From the NCBI GenBank assembly GCA_900618065.1, contig UYIL01000003.1:2356001-2420000 (forward strand): DNA of 64,000 bases. Direction: 5' to 3'. A program made the position numbers and the translations under genes. This DNA is from Streptococcus thermophilus (lineage in GTDB: Bacteria > Actinomycetota > Actinomycetes > Mycobacteriales > Mycobacteriaceae). The notes under the pieces are model-generated. The model was given only the letters and a program-made list of their open reading frames with translations. It was not told where the DNA came from and did not search any database. Of the stretch, positions 43,290-51,881 are shown one piece after another; position 1 is the first letter of the stretch, and each line of letters starts with the position of its first letter.

Positions 43290-46200
43290 ATGCGCACCCT
43301 GCGCATTCCTCGACGGGGCACCAGCGACCAAGCGAGCCACACCGGCCTGGAGCCCCGCACCCACATCATCGGCTGGGTCGTACTGGCCCTGATCTCTTTC
43401 CTCCAGCCCCCGGGCCGCACGGCCGCGGACACGAAGTTCGACCTCATGGCGGACCCGGCCGGCTTCCTCGCCCAGGCCACGCGGGCCTATACGGACACGT
43501 TCACGCTGGGGCAAATCCAGAACCAGGCCTACGGCTACCTCTTCCCCCACGGCCTGTTCTTCCTGCTCACGGACCCGTTGCCGGATTGGGTGGCGCAGCG
43601 GTTGTGGTGGACGATCGTCATGGGGGTGGCGTTTTCGGGGATGTACCGGTTGAGTGGGTCGCGCATAAGCGCGGGGCTGTATGCGCTCAGCCCGCGCATT
43701 CTGACGACCTTGACCGCGATCTCGTCGGAGGCGTGGCCCGTCGCGCTGGTGCCGTGGACGCTCGTGCCGTTGATGCAGCGCAGACCCAATGTTGCGGCGG
43801 CAGTGATCCCGGTTGCGCTGATGGGCGCGGTGAATGCGACCGCGACGATGATGGCGTGCCTGCCTGCGTTTGTGCTGCTCATCTGGCGGCGCGCGTGGCC
43901 TGCTCTGGCGAAGTGGCTCGTCGGTGTCGCGGCGGTGTGTGCGTGGTGGATGGGCCCGCTGCTGGTGCTCGGCCGCTATTCTCCGCCGTTCACGGACTTC
44001 ATCGAGTCCTCCTTCGTGACCACGCGCTGGCTCAACCTCGCTGAATTGCTGCGCGGCACAACATCGTGGGCGCCGTTCGTGGATACCGAGCGCGTCGCCG
44101 GGTATGTGCTGGTCACTGAACCCGTGTTCGTACTGGCTACGCTCGCGATCGCGGCGCTGGGCATCGCCGGCCTCGCGACGGAGCGCCGCGGCTACCCGAT
44201 CGTGTTGCTGTGCCTCGGTGTTGCACTCATGGGAACGCAGGCCAGCATCTGGCTTTCGCTTCTCGACGACCCCCTCGCCCCCTTCCGCAACCTGCACAAA
44301 CTCGACCCACTGGTGAGGCTGCCGATCTGCCTCGGCGTGGGGTACGCGGTGGCGCGGATGCGGCCGTGGGGGCCGGGCGTGGTGGCTGCCGTTCTCGTGG
44401 CGGTGATTGCAGTCGCACCGGCATGGACCTTGCGTCTGCTGCCGGAAGGCACGTGGACGGAGGTCTCCGAAGACTGGCAGGCAGCTGCCGCATTCCTCAA
44501 CGAGGAGGCGGCGGAGACCCGCACCCTCGTCGTCCCCGCGGCGTCTTTCGCGCGGCAAACCTGGGGCTGGACGCGTGACGAGCCGATCCAAGCCCTCACC
44601 AACGTCCCCTTCGCCGTCCGCGACGCCATCCCGCTTGTGGACCCAGAGGCCATCCGCGGCCTCGACGGCCAACTCGCCGCCCTCGACCCGGAGGCGCTGC
44701 GGGTGATCGGTGTCGGTGCTGTTGTGGTGCGCGGGGATCTCGCCGCAGAGCCCGAGCTGCCCGATCTCTCGGACGGCTTCGGCGAGCCGGAAGTCTTCGG
44801 CGACCTCTCGGTCTACCTGTTCGACCCCTCCCGCGACATGATGATCGGCGCTGACCCTATCTCGGTCGCCGGCGGCGGCGAGGTCCTCCCCCTGCTCGAC
44901 CGCGAATTCGGTTACTCCCCGCGCACCCTGACCGGCGACCCGGCTGCCGCCGACATCATCACCGACACTCCCGCCCTGGTGAAACGCAACTACGGCACTC
45001 TCAAAGGCCCGACGACAGCCCACCTTCCCTACGGCACTATCGAGGACGGCAGCCCGGAAGGCGGATCCGCGAACAACCGGGTCGCGGACTACCCCTCTGC
45101 GGGTCGGGCTGTGGGGGTGAGTGAGGAGGGGATTGGTCGGGCGTCGTCAAGCGCTGCGGACGTGGACGCTTTCGGCGGCGCGAAACCCTCGAAATCTCTG
45201 AACAGCGCGTTCGACGGCAACGCGGACACCGCGTGGCACCCCGCGCCCGGCGACCGCGACCGCTGGATCGAGGCCGTCGCCGACGGCGAACCCGGCGCGT
45301 TCACCGTCACCGCCACCGACGACACGACCGTCCACTGGTCCACCGGCGCCGATGAAGGCACCCTCGAGCTGCGCGCCGACAAACCCGCGTCGGTGGACAC
45401 CGAGGGCGACAGGGTGACCATCAGGCTCACTGAACCCGTCGGCATCAGCGAGCTCGACTTCGGCGTCCGCCGCACCGTCACCGTCGACGGCACCGCCGAC
45501 TCCTACTTCTTCCAGCGCCTTTTCCCCGCGACCAACCTTCTGCAGCGCTCCTTCGAAACTGAGACTGGCACATTCGAGCTGTCCACCCGCGCGCTTATCG
45601 ACGGCAAACCCCACCCCGGCGGCCCCATCACCCTCAGCGCCGGCCGCCACACCATCGTGACCAAGGCCGAGACGGTGGCCTTGACGCGCTCAGGTGCCGC
45701 GGCTTCGCCCTGGGAGCCCTTCGATGGCACCGTCACTACGTCTGATCGGGATCGGATCATCATGACCACCCGCGCCTACAACTCAGGCCTGCGCGGTTTC
45801 GTGGGCGACGTCCCCCTAGAGCCCACGCGCATTGACTCCGGCATGCAGGCGTTCACCGTCCCCGCAGGTGTCACCGGCGAGTTCACCATGACCTTCGCCG
45901 GGTCCCGCTTCTTCTATTTCAGCCTCGTTTTCGGCGGGGCGCTCAGCCTGCTCGCCCTGGCCGTCTGCTTGTGGGTTGACTCCCGGCGCCCGCGGCCTGT
46001 CGCAGCGCCTTTCGCGGCTGATCCGGCGACCACCCCCGCCCCGGCTGCCGACGTAGCAACGGCGCTAGCAACCCTCGTCGCTGTCACCCTGGTGGGCGGC
46101 TGGTACGGCGCGGGTGCGTGGCTGGTCACGGTGCTCATCCGGCGCTTCACCCTGATCCCCGGGTGGGCCCTCGCCGGCGGAGCGGTGGGGTTCATGGGTC

Positions 46201-46316
46201 TCTGGCTCGCCCGTGCTCCCTGGCCTGCGGCGAACTACGCCGGCGACTCAGTACTGGTCACCATTGCGGGTTGCGTTGCCATCGCCTGCCTTGCCGGCGA
46301 GTGGCGCCGGAAGTGA
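43290..46316 (+). CDS. aftD: Alpha-(1->3)-arabinofuranosyltransferase (AftD family)
   Basis: 1008 aa. About a dozen N-terminal TM helices (residues ~25-400) of GT-C type carry an early loop Asp in ADTKFDLMADP, the probable catalytic region. A large extracytoplasmic part follows, including a discoidin-like carbohydrate-binding module (SLNSAFDGNADTAWHPAPGDRDRWIE). Further TM helices lie at the C-terminus. AftD branches the arabinan of arabinogalactan and lipoarabinomannan using decaprenyl-phospho-arabinose. A long antisense frame exists here but is a composition artefact. Confidence 0.9.
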   Translation: MRTLRIPRRGTSDQASHTGLEPRTHIIGWVVLALISFLQPPGRTAADTKFDLMADPAGFLAQATRAYTDTFTLGQIQNQAYGYLFPHGLFFLLTDPLPDWVAQRLWWTIVMGVAFSGMYRLSGSRISAGLYALSPRILTTLTAISSEAWPVALVPWTLVPLMQRRPNVAAAVIPVALMGAVNATATMMACLPAFVLLIWRRAWPALAKWLVGVAAVCAWWMGPLLVLGRYSPPFTDFIESSFVTTRWLNLAELLRGTTSWAPFVDTERVAGYVLVTEPVFVLATLAIAALGIAGLATERRGYPIVLLCLGVALMGTQASIWLSLLDDPLAPFRNLHKLDPLVRLPICLGVGYAVARMRPWGPGVVAAVLVAVIAVAPAWTLRLLPEGTWTEVSEDWQAAAAFLNEEAAETRTLVVPAASFARQTWGWTRDEPIQALTNVPFAVRDAIPLVDPEAIRGLDGQLAALDPEALRVIGVGAVVVRGDLAAEPELPDLSDGFGEPEVFGDLSVYLFDPSRDMMIGADPISVAGGGEVLPLLDREFGYSPRTLTGDPAAADIITDTPALVKRNYGTLKGPTTAHLPYGTIEDGSPEGGSANNRVADYPSAGRAVGVSEEGIGRASSSAADVDAFGGAKPSKSLNSAFDGNADTAWHPAPGDRDRWIEAVADGEPGAFTVTATDDTTVHWSTGADEGTLELRADKPASVDTEGDRVTIRLTEPVGISELDFGVRRTVTVDGTADSYFFQRLFPATNLLQRSFETETGTFELSTRALIDGKPHPGGPITLSAGRHTIVTKAETVALTRSGAAASPWEPFDGTVTTSDRDRIIMTTRAYNSGLRGFVGDVPLEPTRIDSGMQAFTVPAGVTGEFTMTFAGSRFFYFSLVFGGALSLLALAVCLWVDSRRPRPVAAPFAADPATTPAPAADVATALATLVAVTLVGGWYGAGAWLVTVLIRRFTLIPGWALAGGAVGFMGLWLARAPWPAANYAGDSVLVTIAGCVAIACLAGEWRRK

Positions 46317-47420
46317 CCTGCCCCCAGTCGCAGCCTGCCCTGCATCGGTCGGCGAGCGACCGAGGATGAGGTGCATGGCTGGGGCTTCAACAAGCTCGAA
46401 ACTGATATAAGCCACCGCCACAGACACAGCCACAGTGAATACCAGCACCAGACCGAAGTCCACGCCGCTACCGCTGAACGGATCCACCCCGAGAACAGGA
46501 AACGCGATCTCCAGCACGGCGACGTGCCAGAGGAAGATCCCGTAAGACCACTTCCCCAGCGCACTCATAACGGGACTGGCCAGAAACGGCACCTTGGCGT
46601 GCCGGCCGGACCCAGTCACCGGCGCCAGCGCGAACGGCACCACGAACAAAGCCGCGAAGACCGTCCCCAGAATGACGCGCGCATTGAACTCTGCCGGCGT
46701 AGGGTGCTGTAGCCCGGGCGGGCCGATCTGCCCCGACGCCCACGCAACCACGAGCGCCAAGGCGGGGAACACCCAACGGAACGGCCGCGCTTTCGACAGG
46801 AGAGGCACCGCTGATAAACGCTCGAACTCCGCACACAGCAGACCGACCGCGAACCATGGTGCGTAGGAGGGGGGCCAGATTTGGAGGTTGACGGGGGCGT
46901 CGACAAGCGCGGCCAGCCACGGCCAGCCCAGCCCGAACACGACAGCCGCAAGCAGCGCGATGCCGCGGGCGCGCAGGCCCAATACGAGGTAAAGCGGAAG
47001 CACCAGGTAAAACGCCACCTCAATGCACAGGCTCCACAGCTGCGTCAACCCCGGCACAAGCCCGTCGGGCACATAGATCTGCAGCATGAACACCTGCGCC
47101 ACCGCCTGCACCGGCGACAAGGCCGTCAACGAAGGCAACGCCGCCATGACGATGCACACACACGCCAGGTAGCCGGGGGCGATGCGGGCGAAGCGCCGTC
47201 GATAATAGCCCGGGCGGCGCGGGCCGCGCGCAAGCAAAAACGCCGACAACGCGAAGAACACAGCGACGAAATAATCGAACCGCTCCAGCAACCGCGACCC
47301 CAACCCCGTCTGAAACGAAACGTGCGTGGCCACAATCCCGAGGGCGGCGACCGCGCGCAGGCCCTCGAGCTCCGGCAGCTTGCTAGTGTTCGTAATACCG
47401 AAATTGTAGAGGAGTCCCAT
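46248..47420 (-). CDS. tmaT: Acyltransferase-3 family membrane protein, TmaT-like
   Basis: 390 aa if started at 47420. Ten or so TMs in the acyltransferase-3 (OafA-type) arrangement begin at LPELEGLRAVAALGIVATH, with RRRFARIAPGYLAC and WSLCIEVAFYLVLPL. In corynebacteria the gene at this place (homologue of Rv0228) acetylates trehalose monomycolate, which aids MmpL export. The proposed ATG overlaps the ATG of the divergent gene, so the true start may be slightly downstream. Its 3' end overlaps the end of aftD by ~70 bp. Confidence 0.82.
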   Translation of the reverse strand: MGLLYNFGITNTSKLPELEGLRAVAALGIVATHVSFQTGLGSRLLERFDYFVAVFFALSAFLLARGPRRPGYYRRRFARIAPGYLACVCIVMAALPSLTALSPVQAVAQVFMLQIYVPDGLVPGLTQLWSLCIEVAFYLVLPLYLVLGLRARGIALLAAVVFGLGWPWLAALVDAPVNLQIWPPSYAPWFAVGLLCAEFERLSAVPLLSKARPFRWVFPALALVVAWASGQIGPPGLQHPTPAEFNARVILGTVFAALFVVPFALAPVTGSGRHAKVPFLASPVMSALGKWSYGIFLWHVAVLEIAFPVLGVDPFSGSGVDFGLVLVFTVAVSVAVAYISFELVEAPAMHLILGRSPTDAGQAATGGRSLPAPLAGKAGDGNATRNGDQY

Positions 47421-47994
47421 GAAACGTCTGTGGTGGTGCCTGGCGGTGTTCATCATCGCTGTCGCGCTGGGCAACTTCGTGGCGCCGCCGGTGATCGGCG
47501 CGATGAAGTTGATCGACAATGGGACCTACTCGCTGACCTGGGACGATGGCTCGAAAGACACGTTCGACGTGTCCGGGCCGCGCAAGTCGGCGCGCATCAC
47601 CGGCGACGGTATCGACGCCGAAATATCGCGCGTCTCCGGCGAAACCAACCACGGCCAAGTCATATTTTTCCCGTGGGAACCCGACCGCCGCAGCTACGAC
47701 ATTTACGACGGCACGCGCGTCGACTACATCGGCCCCGGCACCGCCCACGGCATGCGCACGCTGCGCTTCAGCGGCGACGGACGCACGTACGAAATTGAGC
47801 GTCGCACCGGCACGCTTATCGACGCCACCAACGGCCCCACCCGCCTCTCCCCCGACACCCGCACTCACAAGGTGGCCGAGGCGAAATCCAAAGTGCGGGT
47901 GCTGTGGTGGCTGCAGCTGCTGGCCGTGGTCGCCCGGTTCGTGGCGCTGGCGGCGGCTGTGACCGGAATGGTGCTCCTTGTCCGGCGGGGATAG
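47419..47994 (+). CDS. DUF3068-like membrane protein, Rv0227c/NCgl2760-type
   Basis: 191 aa with GAGGAG 5 nt before the ATG. One TM at each end (CLAVFIIAVALGNFVAPPVIG and LLAVVARFVALAAAVTGMVLLV) frames a ~125-residue extracytoplasmic beta-rich domain. Position between the TmaT-like gene and a large membrane protein matches M. tuberculosis Rv0227c, whose corynebacterial homologue affects lipomannan maturation. It is shorter than Rv0227c, so the assignment rests mainly on synteny and topology. Confidence 0.65.
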   Translation: MKRLWWCLAVFIIAVALGNFVAPPVIGAMKLIDNGTYSLTWDDGSKDTFDVSGPRKSARITGDGIDAEISRVSGETNHGQVIFFPWEPDRRSYDIYDGTRVDYIGPGTAHGMRTLRFSGDGRTYEIERRTGTLIDATNGPTRLSPDTRTHKVAEAKSKVRVLWWLQLLAVVARFVALAAAVTGMVLLVRRG

Positions 47995-49525
47995 CGGTGC
48001 GCGCTTGCCGGTCGCGCGGGTGCTGCTCGTCGCCTGGGGTGTGTTCCTCGTTGGGTCTTTGACCTGGCCTTTCCTGCTCGCTTTCGGTGGGGGTTCGCTG
48101 GCTGCGCGGGACATGATGGTGCTGCCGCGGCCCTACCTGACCCACGCCTCACTGGGCTTCGGCGACCTGCCGGGGCGCAACGCGCCGCAGGATGCTGTCC
48201 TCGCCGTTGTTGGGGCGGTCATGCCGGCGACGTGGTTTGTCGCGCTGTTCATGGTGGCTGCGGCTGGTGCGGCGGTGTGGGTTGGCGCGCGTATGGGGCG
48301 TGGCTTTTGGTCTTCGGCTGCCGCTATGACTATCGCGGTGTGGAATCCCTTCGTGGTGGAGCGTCTTCTGCAGGGCCAATGGTCGCTCGCTGCGGCGGCG
48401 TGGCTTCTGCCAGCCGTGGCGTTGTGCCGGGGGCCGGGGCAGATTCTGGCGATGTGGGGTGCTTCGCTCACCCCGACCGGCGGATTGTTCGCACTGCTCA
48501 CGGGGCTCGCGGTGAACCGGCGATGGTACGTGGCCGTCGCCGGTGTGGTTGGCTGCCTGCCGTGGGTGGTCCCGAGCGTGCTGAGCCTCGGATCGGGGGC
48601 TACCTCTGCAACCGTCGCGTCCGCAGCCGCCTTCGCACCCCGTGCCGAGACCTACTCCGGCACCCTCGGTTCACTGTTGGGACTCGGGGGGACCTGGAAC
48701 GGTGACGCAGTCCCGGCTTCCCGTTCAGCAGGGTTCGCGCTGGCGGGTGTGCTTTTGTTCGCGCTGCTGTGCATGGCCGCCCGGCAGGTGCCGCGCCCGC
48801 TGCTCATCCTGGCCGGGATCGGCTTCACGGTGCCGCTGGTGTCGTGGCTGCTGCCCGGCGTGACGGGGTGGCTGGTGTCCACCATTCCGGGCGGGGGCCT
48901 ACTCCGCGACGCCCAGAAGTTCACCGCCCTGGCCCTGCCCGCCTTCCTCGTGGCGGCGGCTTCGTTGCATCTGGTCGACCTGCGTCTGGTTGGCCTACGA
49001 TCGGTCGGCCGTCTTCCCGCCATCGCCCTCCTGCTCGCCCTGCTGCAAGTCCCCGATGCTCCGCGGGCAATCGCGGTGCTCGCACCGGTGGAGGTCGCTG
49101 TGCCCGAGATCGACCACCGTGGCCGGGACGTGTTCTTTATCGACCGGCCAACGCTTGTGACCAGGTCCGACGGAATCCCCGTCGTTGACCCTGCCACGAA
49201 GGCGATGAACGTCGTCGAGTCGGGGGCCCTCCGTGTCGATGGCGCCGAGGTGGACACCCCCTCCCCCCGCTGGCGCGCCGCCAACGAACTCTTCGCAGGC
49301 GCCGAGGCTGGCGAATACGACCCCGCGGTGGCCCGTTACTACTCCGACCCTGAAGTCGGCGTAGTCGTCCGCCCCGGGGCGAGCGGGTTCACCGTCGAAG
49401 ACACCGGCCTCGCCGCCCGCAAGCGCAATGGTCTTGGATTAGGCTTGCTGGCCCTCTGGTTCGCAATCCCGTTACTCAGCATCGCCGTCCGAGGCGATTC
49501 TGCCCGGCGCGAGCACCCGATCTGA
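47978..49525 (+). CDS. Polytopic GT-C-like membrane protein, Rv0226c-type
   Basis: 515 aa. About ten TM helices (residues ~15-370), with ARDMMVLPRP in an early loop, VWNPFVVERLLQGQW and GGGLLRDAQKFTALALPAFLV; then an extracytoplasmic domain and a final TM. The architecture recalls GT-C transferases that use polyprenyl donors, but no catalytic residue is confirmed. By synteny it matches Rv0226c, whose corynebacterial homologue is implicated in trehalose lipid transport. The TTG start overlaps the previous gene; a later GTG is possible. Confidence 0.75.
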   Translation: MSGGDSGARLPVARVLLVAWGVFLVGSLTWPFLLAFGGGSLAARDMMVLPRPYLTHASLGFGDLPGRNAPQDAVLAVVGAVMPATWFVALFMVAAAGAAVWVGARMGRGFWSSAAAMTIAVWNPFVVERLLQGQWSLAAAAWLLPAVALCRGPGQILAMWGASLTPTGGLFALLTGLAVNRRWYVAVAGVVGCLPWVVPSVLSLGSGATSATVASAAAFAPRAETYSGTLGSLLGLGGTWNGDAVPASRSAGFALAGVLLFALLCMAARQVPRPLLILAGIGFTVPLVSWLLPGVTGWLVSTIPGGGLLRDAQKFTALALPAFLVAAASLHLVDLRLVGLRSVGRLPAIALLLALLQVPDAPRAIAVLAPVEVAVPEIDHRGRDVFFIDRPTLVTRSDGIPVVDPATKAMNVVESGALRVDGAEVDTPSPRWRAANELFAGAEAGEYDPAVARYYSDPEVGVVVRPGASGFTVEDTGLAARKRNGLGLGLLALWFAIPLLSIAVRGDSARREHPI

Positions 49526-49576
49526 CCGCTAGCCCGGACACCTGTTGCAGATTCCCGCGACTCAACCCCGGAATAG

Positions 49577-49662
49577 ATTTTTAGTATGGCCTTCTGACCT
49601 CGCCGGCGGAATCTCACCTGGGCAAACGCAGCGACTGGAGCTCAAAAGGCCATAATAAAAAT
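49577..49662. repeat. AT-rich 17-bp inverted repeat in a convergent gap
   Basis: ATTTTTAGTATGGCCTT (49577-49593) and AAGGCCATAATAAAAAT (49646-49662) are inverted with one mismatch and a 52-nt loop. AT-rich arms stand out in this GC-rich region; terminator or small mobile remnant are both possible. Confidence 0.6.
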
Positions 49663-49690
49663 GTATCGGCGTGCTTGCCCCGCTCAAAGC

Positions 49691-50761
49691 TCACCGCCGG
49701 GCGACCTTCCCCAGAAGCGCGGCGAACTTCCGGCCAGTCTCCTGCCACGAGAACTGCTCGGCGAACGAGCGAGCGGCCACGCCCAGCGCCTCGCGCCGGG
49801 CCGGGTCGGCCAGCAAGTCCTGCACGACTGTGCGAAACTCCTGCTCAGTGGTCACGAGCACGCCGGTCTTCCCGTCCACGATCGAATCGCGCAGCCCGCC
49901 GGCGGAGCGGTACCCGACTGTTGGCACGCCGTGCTGGGCGGCCTCCGTCACGGCTAGCCCCCACCCTTCCTTTCGTGAAGGCATGAGGTGCAGTGATGCT
50001 TGGGCCAGGACGGCGTGTTTGTAGGTGTCGTTGACGTGGCCGTGGAAGATGACACGGCTGCCAAGTCCGGCGGCGTAGGCGCGCAGCTCGTCTTCCCACC
50101 AACCGGACCCGATGATGTCCAGGGTCACGCCGGGCAGGCCCCGCACCACGTCGATCGCTTGCTCGATCCGCTTATGAGGCACTAGCCGCGACAGCACCAC
50201 CACCCGCAGCCCCGCCCCGGCAAGAACGGGCAGGTCAGCAGGTACGGGGTCCACACCGTTCTCAATAATGGTGATGTCCCGTCCGCGCACCCCCAGCGCC
50301 TCAAGGTCGGCCCGCGACGCCTCTGACACCGTCACGTACGGCGCGCCCCGGTACACCCGCGGCGCCACGCGCGACTCCAGGAACCAGCCCAGCCGCCCAA
50401 TCACGGGCCCCGCCACCGGCCATTGCTCCTGGTGACAGTGGTGCGTGAGCAGCACGACTGGCCGGCGGGTGAACAGTCGCGCGAAGAAGGGGATCCCGTT
50501 TTGGGTGTCCACGATCACATCCGGCCGTTGCCGCCAGATCGCGAACGGGGCCAGCAGATAGACGGAGTATTTGCCGCCGGCGCGTTGGAAGTGGATGCCG
50601 TCGCGTAGTGAGCGTCGTGAAGCGTCTGTGTGCTTTGCCGTCCGGTACACGACGTCGTGCCCCTGCTCGGCCAAGAACTCGCCGACGCGCTCGAGGTAGC
50701 GTTCGCTGCCGCCGCCCTGGGGGTGGGTGGTGTCGCGCCAGCAGAGGAGGAGGATCTTCAT
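49691..50761 (-). CDS. GT4-family glycosyltransferase, Rv0225-type
   Basis: 356 aa. A GT-B fold: N-terminal GGGSERYLERVGEFLAEQGHDV, then VTVSEASRADLEALGV, VVVLSRLVPHKRIEQAI and the retaining-GT4 donor motif MPSRKEGWGLAVTEAAQHGVPTV (EX7E). No TM, so it is cytoplasmic. It transfers an unknown sugar, likely for lipid-linked envelope glycans given its neighbours. It is divergent from the methyltransferase gene, as Rv0225 is from Rv0224c. Confidence 0.82.
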   Translation of the reverse strand: MKILLLCWRDTTHPQGGGSERYLERVGEFLAEQGHDVVYRTAKHTDASRRSLRDGIHFQRAGGKYSVYLLAPFAIWRQRPDVIVDTQNGIPFFARLFTRRPVVLLTHHCHQEQWPVAGPVIGRLGWFLESRVAPRVYRGAPYVTVSEASRADLEALGVRGRDITIIENGVDPVPADLPVLAGAGLRVVVLSRLVPHKRIEQAIDVVRGLPGVTLDIIGSGWWEDELRAYAAGLGSRVIFHGHVNDTYKHAVLAQASLHLMPSRKEGWGLAVTEAAQHGVPTVGYRSAGGLRDSIVDGKTGVLVTTEQEFRTVVQDLLADPARREALGVAARSFAEQFSWQETGRKFAALLGKVARR

Positions 50762-50783
50762 TCCCGCCTACCTTACCGGGGGC

Positions 50784-50789
50784 TAGAGT
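50784..50789 (+). promoter_or_regulatory. -10 box of the methyltransferase gene (leaderless)
   Basis: TAGAGT ends 7 nt before the GTG at 50797. Confidence 0.5.
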
Positions 50790-50796
50790 GGCAGGA

Positions 50797-51567
50797 GTGA
50801 AGACACCGCGCACACGCAGACTAGCTACGCTTCGGCGTTCGTTCGGCTTGTTGCGGTCGTTTCGGCACGAGCAGTCCCGCCCGGACATTTTCTACGGTGG
50901 ACTCGCCCGTGACACCCGCTTGCTCATTGGGGTCCTCTCCCGCGACCTGACCAGCCGCCCCCTTCGCGGACTATCCGTGCTGGATGTCGGCGGCGGCCCC
51001 GGTTATTTCGCCGCCGAGTTCGAGCAAGCCGGCGCGTGGTACGTCGGCCTCGAGCCGAGTGTCTCGGAAATGTCGGCGGCCGGGCTGACCGGCTACGGCG
51101 CCGTGCGTGGCGACGGCACCTCCCTCCCCTTCCAAGCTGGGACTTTCGACATCGTTTACTCGTCCAACGTCGTCGAGCACATCCCCGACCCGGCCGCCAT
51201 GTGCGACGAAATGCTGCGCGTGACCAAACCGGGCGGGCTGACCATCATCAGTTACACGGTGTGGCTCGGCCCCTTCGGCGGCCACGAAACTGGCCTGTGG
51301 CAGCACTATGTCGGCGGCGAGTTCGCCCGCCGCCGCTACGAGAAGAAGCATGGTCACCGCCCAAAGAACGTCTGGGGCACATCGCTTTTCGACGTCCCCA
51401 CCACCTGGGGCCTCACCTGGTCCCAAGAAAAAACCGCCGCCGGCCAAGCCGACTTTTTGCTGGCCTTCCCCCGCTACCACCCGTGGTGGGCGTGGTGGGT
51501 GACGAAGGTGCCCGGCCTGCGCGAGTTCGCAGTCTCCAATCTCGTTTTGGTTCTCCGGCCCCGGTAG
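50797..51567 (+). CDS. mtrP: SAM-dependent methyltransferase, MtrP/Rv0224c-type
   Basis: 256 aa from the GTG at 50797. Class I methyltransferase fold with motif I VLDVGGGPGYFAAEFE, GDGTSLPF and IVYSSNVVEHIPDP. In corynebacteria the homologue MtrP is needed for efficient transport of trehalose mycolates, though its substrate was not defined. The same position beside a GT4 gene and near pckA is found in M. tuberculosis. Symbol by synteny and family. Confidence 0.75.
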   Translation: MKTPRTRRLATLRRSFGLLRSFRHEQSRPDIFYGGLARDTRLLIGVLSRDLTSRPLRGLSVLDVGGGPGYFAAEFEQAGAWYVGLEPSVSEMSAAGLTGYGAVRGDGTSLPFQAGTFDIVYSSNVVEHIPDPAAMCDEMLRVTKPGGLTIISYTVWLGPFGGHETGLWQHYVGGEFARRRYEKKHGHRPKNVWGTSLFDVPTTWGLTWSQEKTAAGQADFLLAFPRYHPWWAWWVTKVPGLREFAVSNLVLVLRPR

Positions 51568-51608
51568 CCCCGCGCGGGCCCTCGCGAGGGCCCTCGCGCG
51601 GGCCCCCG
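51568..51608. other. GC-rich palindromic stretch after the methyltransferase gene
   Basis: GGGCCCTCGCGAGGGCCC is a perfect 18-bp palindrome inside a longer run of GGGCCC/CTCGCG repeats. It may act as a T-less terminator. Confidence 0.5.
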
Positions 51609-51707
51609 CTGCAAAAGATGACAAACTCGATTTCGATTTATCCACCAAAATCGCCCTGACCTGCGGGGATGTTTCTAGGCAGGTTTGCAGTTTGTCTACG
51701 TTTGCAG
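51609..51707. repeat. 99-nt hairpin element, unit I
   Basis: Arms CTGCAAAAGATGACAAAC (51609-51626) and GTTTGTCTACGTTTGCAG (51690-51707) pair at 15 of 18 positions. The centre holds ACCAAAATCGCCCTGACC. It aligns without gaps to unit II. Confidence 0.75.
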
Positions 51708-51723
51708 GACTCGCCCCCAGAAC

Positions 51724-51822
51724 GCGGAAAAGTTGACAAACCTGATCCCGCCCAAATGACCGAAAACGCCGTGACCAGTGGTTTCAGTTCTAGAGCGAAA
51801 TCGAGTTTGTCAACTTTTCCGC
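51724..51822. repeat. 99-nt hairpin element, unit II
   Basis: Arms GCGGAAAAGTTGACAAAC (51724-51741) and GTTTGTCAACTTTTCCGC (51805-51822) are a perfect 18-bp inverted repeat. The centre is ACCGAAAACGCCGTGACC. In addition TGACAAACTCGATTTCG of unit I (51619-51635) is a perfect inverted repeat of 51796-51812. Confidence 0.8.
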
Positions 51823-51881
51823 AGGTGCCCGGCGCGGCGGGCTGGGGCTGGGGCTGGGCACCCCGAACCCTGCCCCGAGCC

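Noticed and set aside
43017..45023. 668-codon minus-strand open frame opposite aftD
   Set aside because: Arg/Gly/His-rich composition without family motifs, and fully antisense to a clear AftD coding region; typical high-GC shadow frame.
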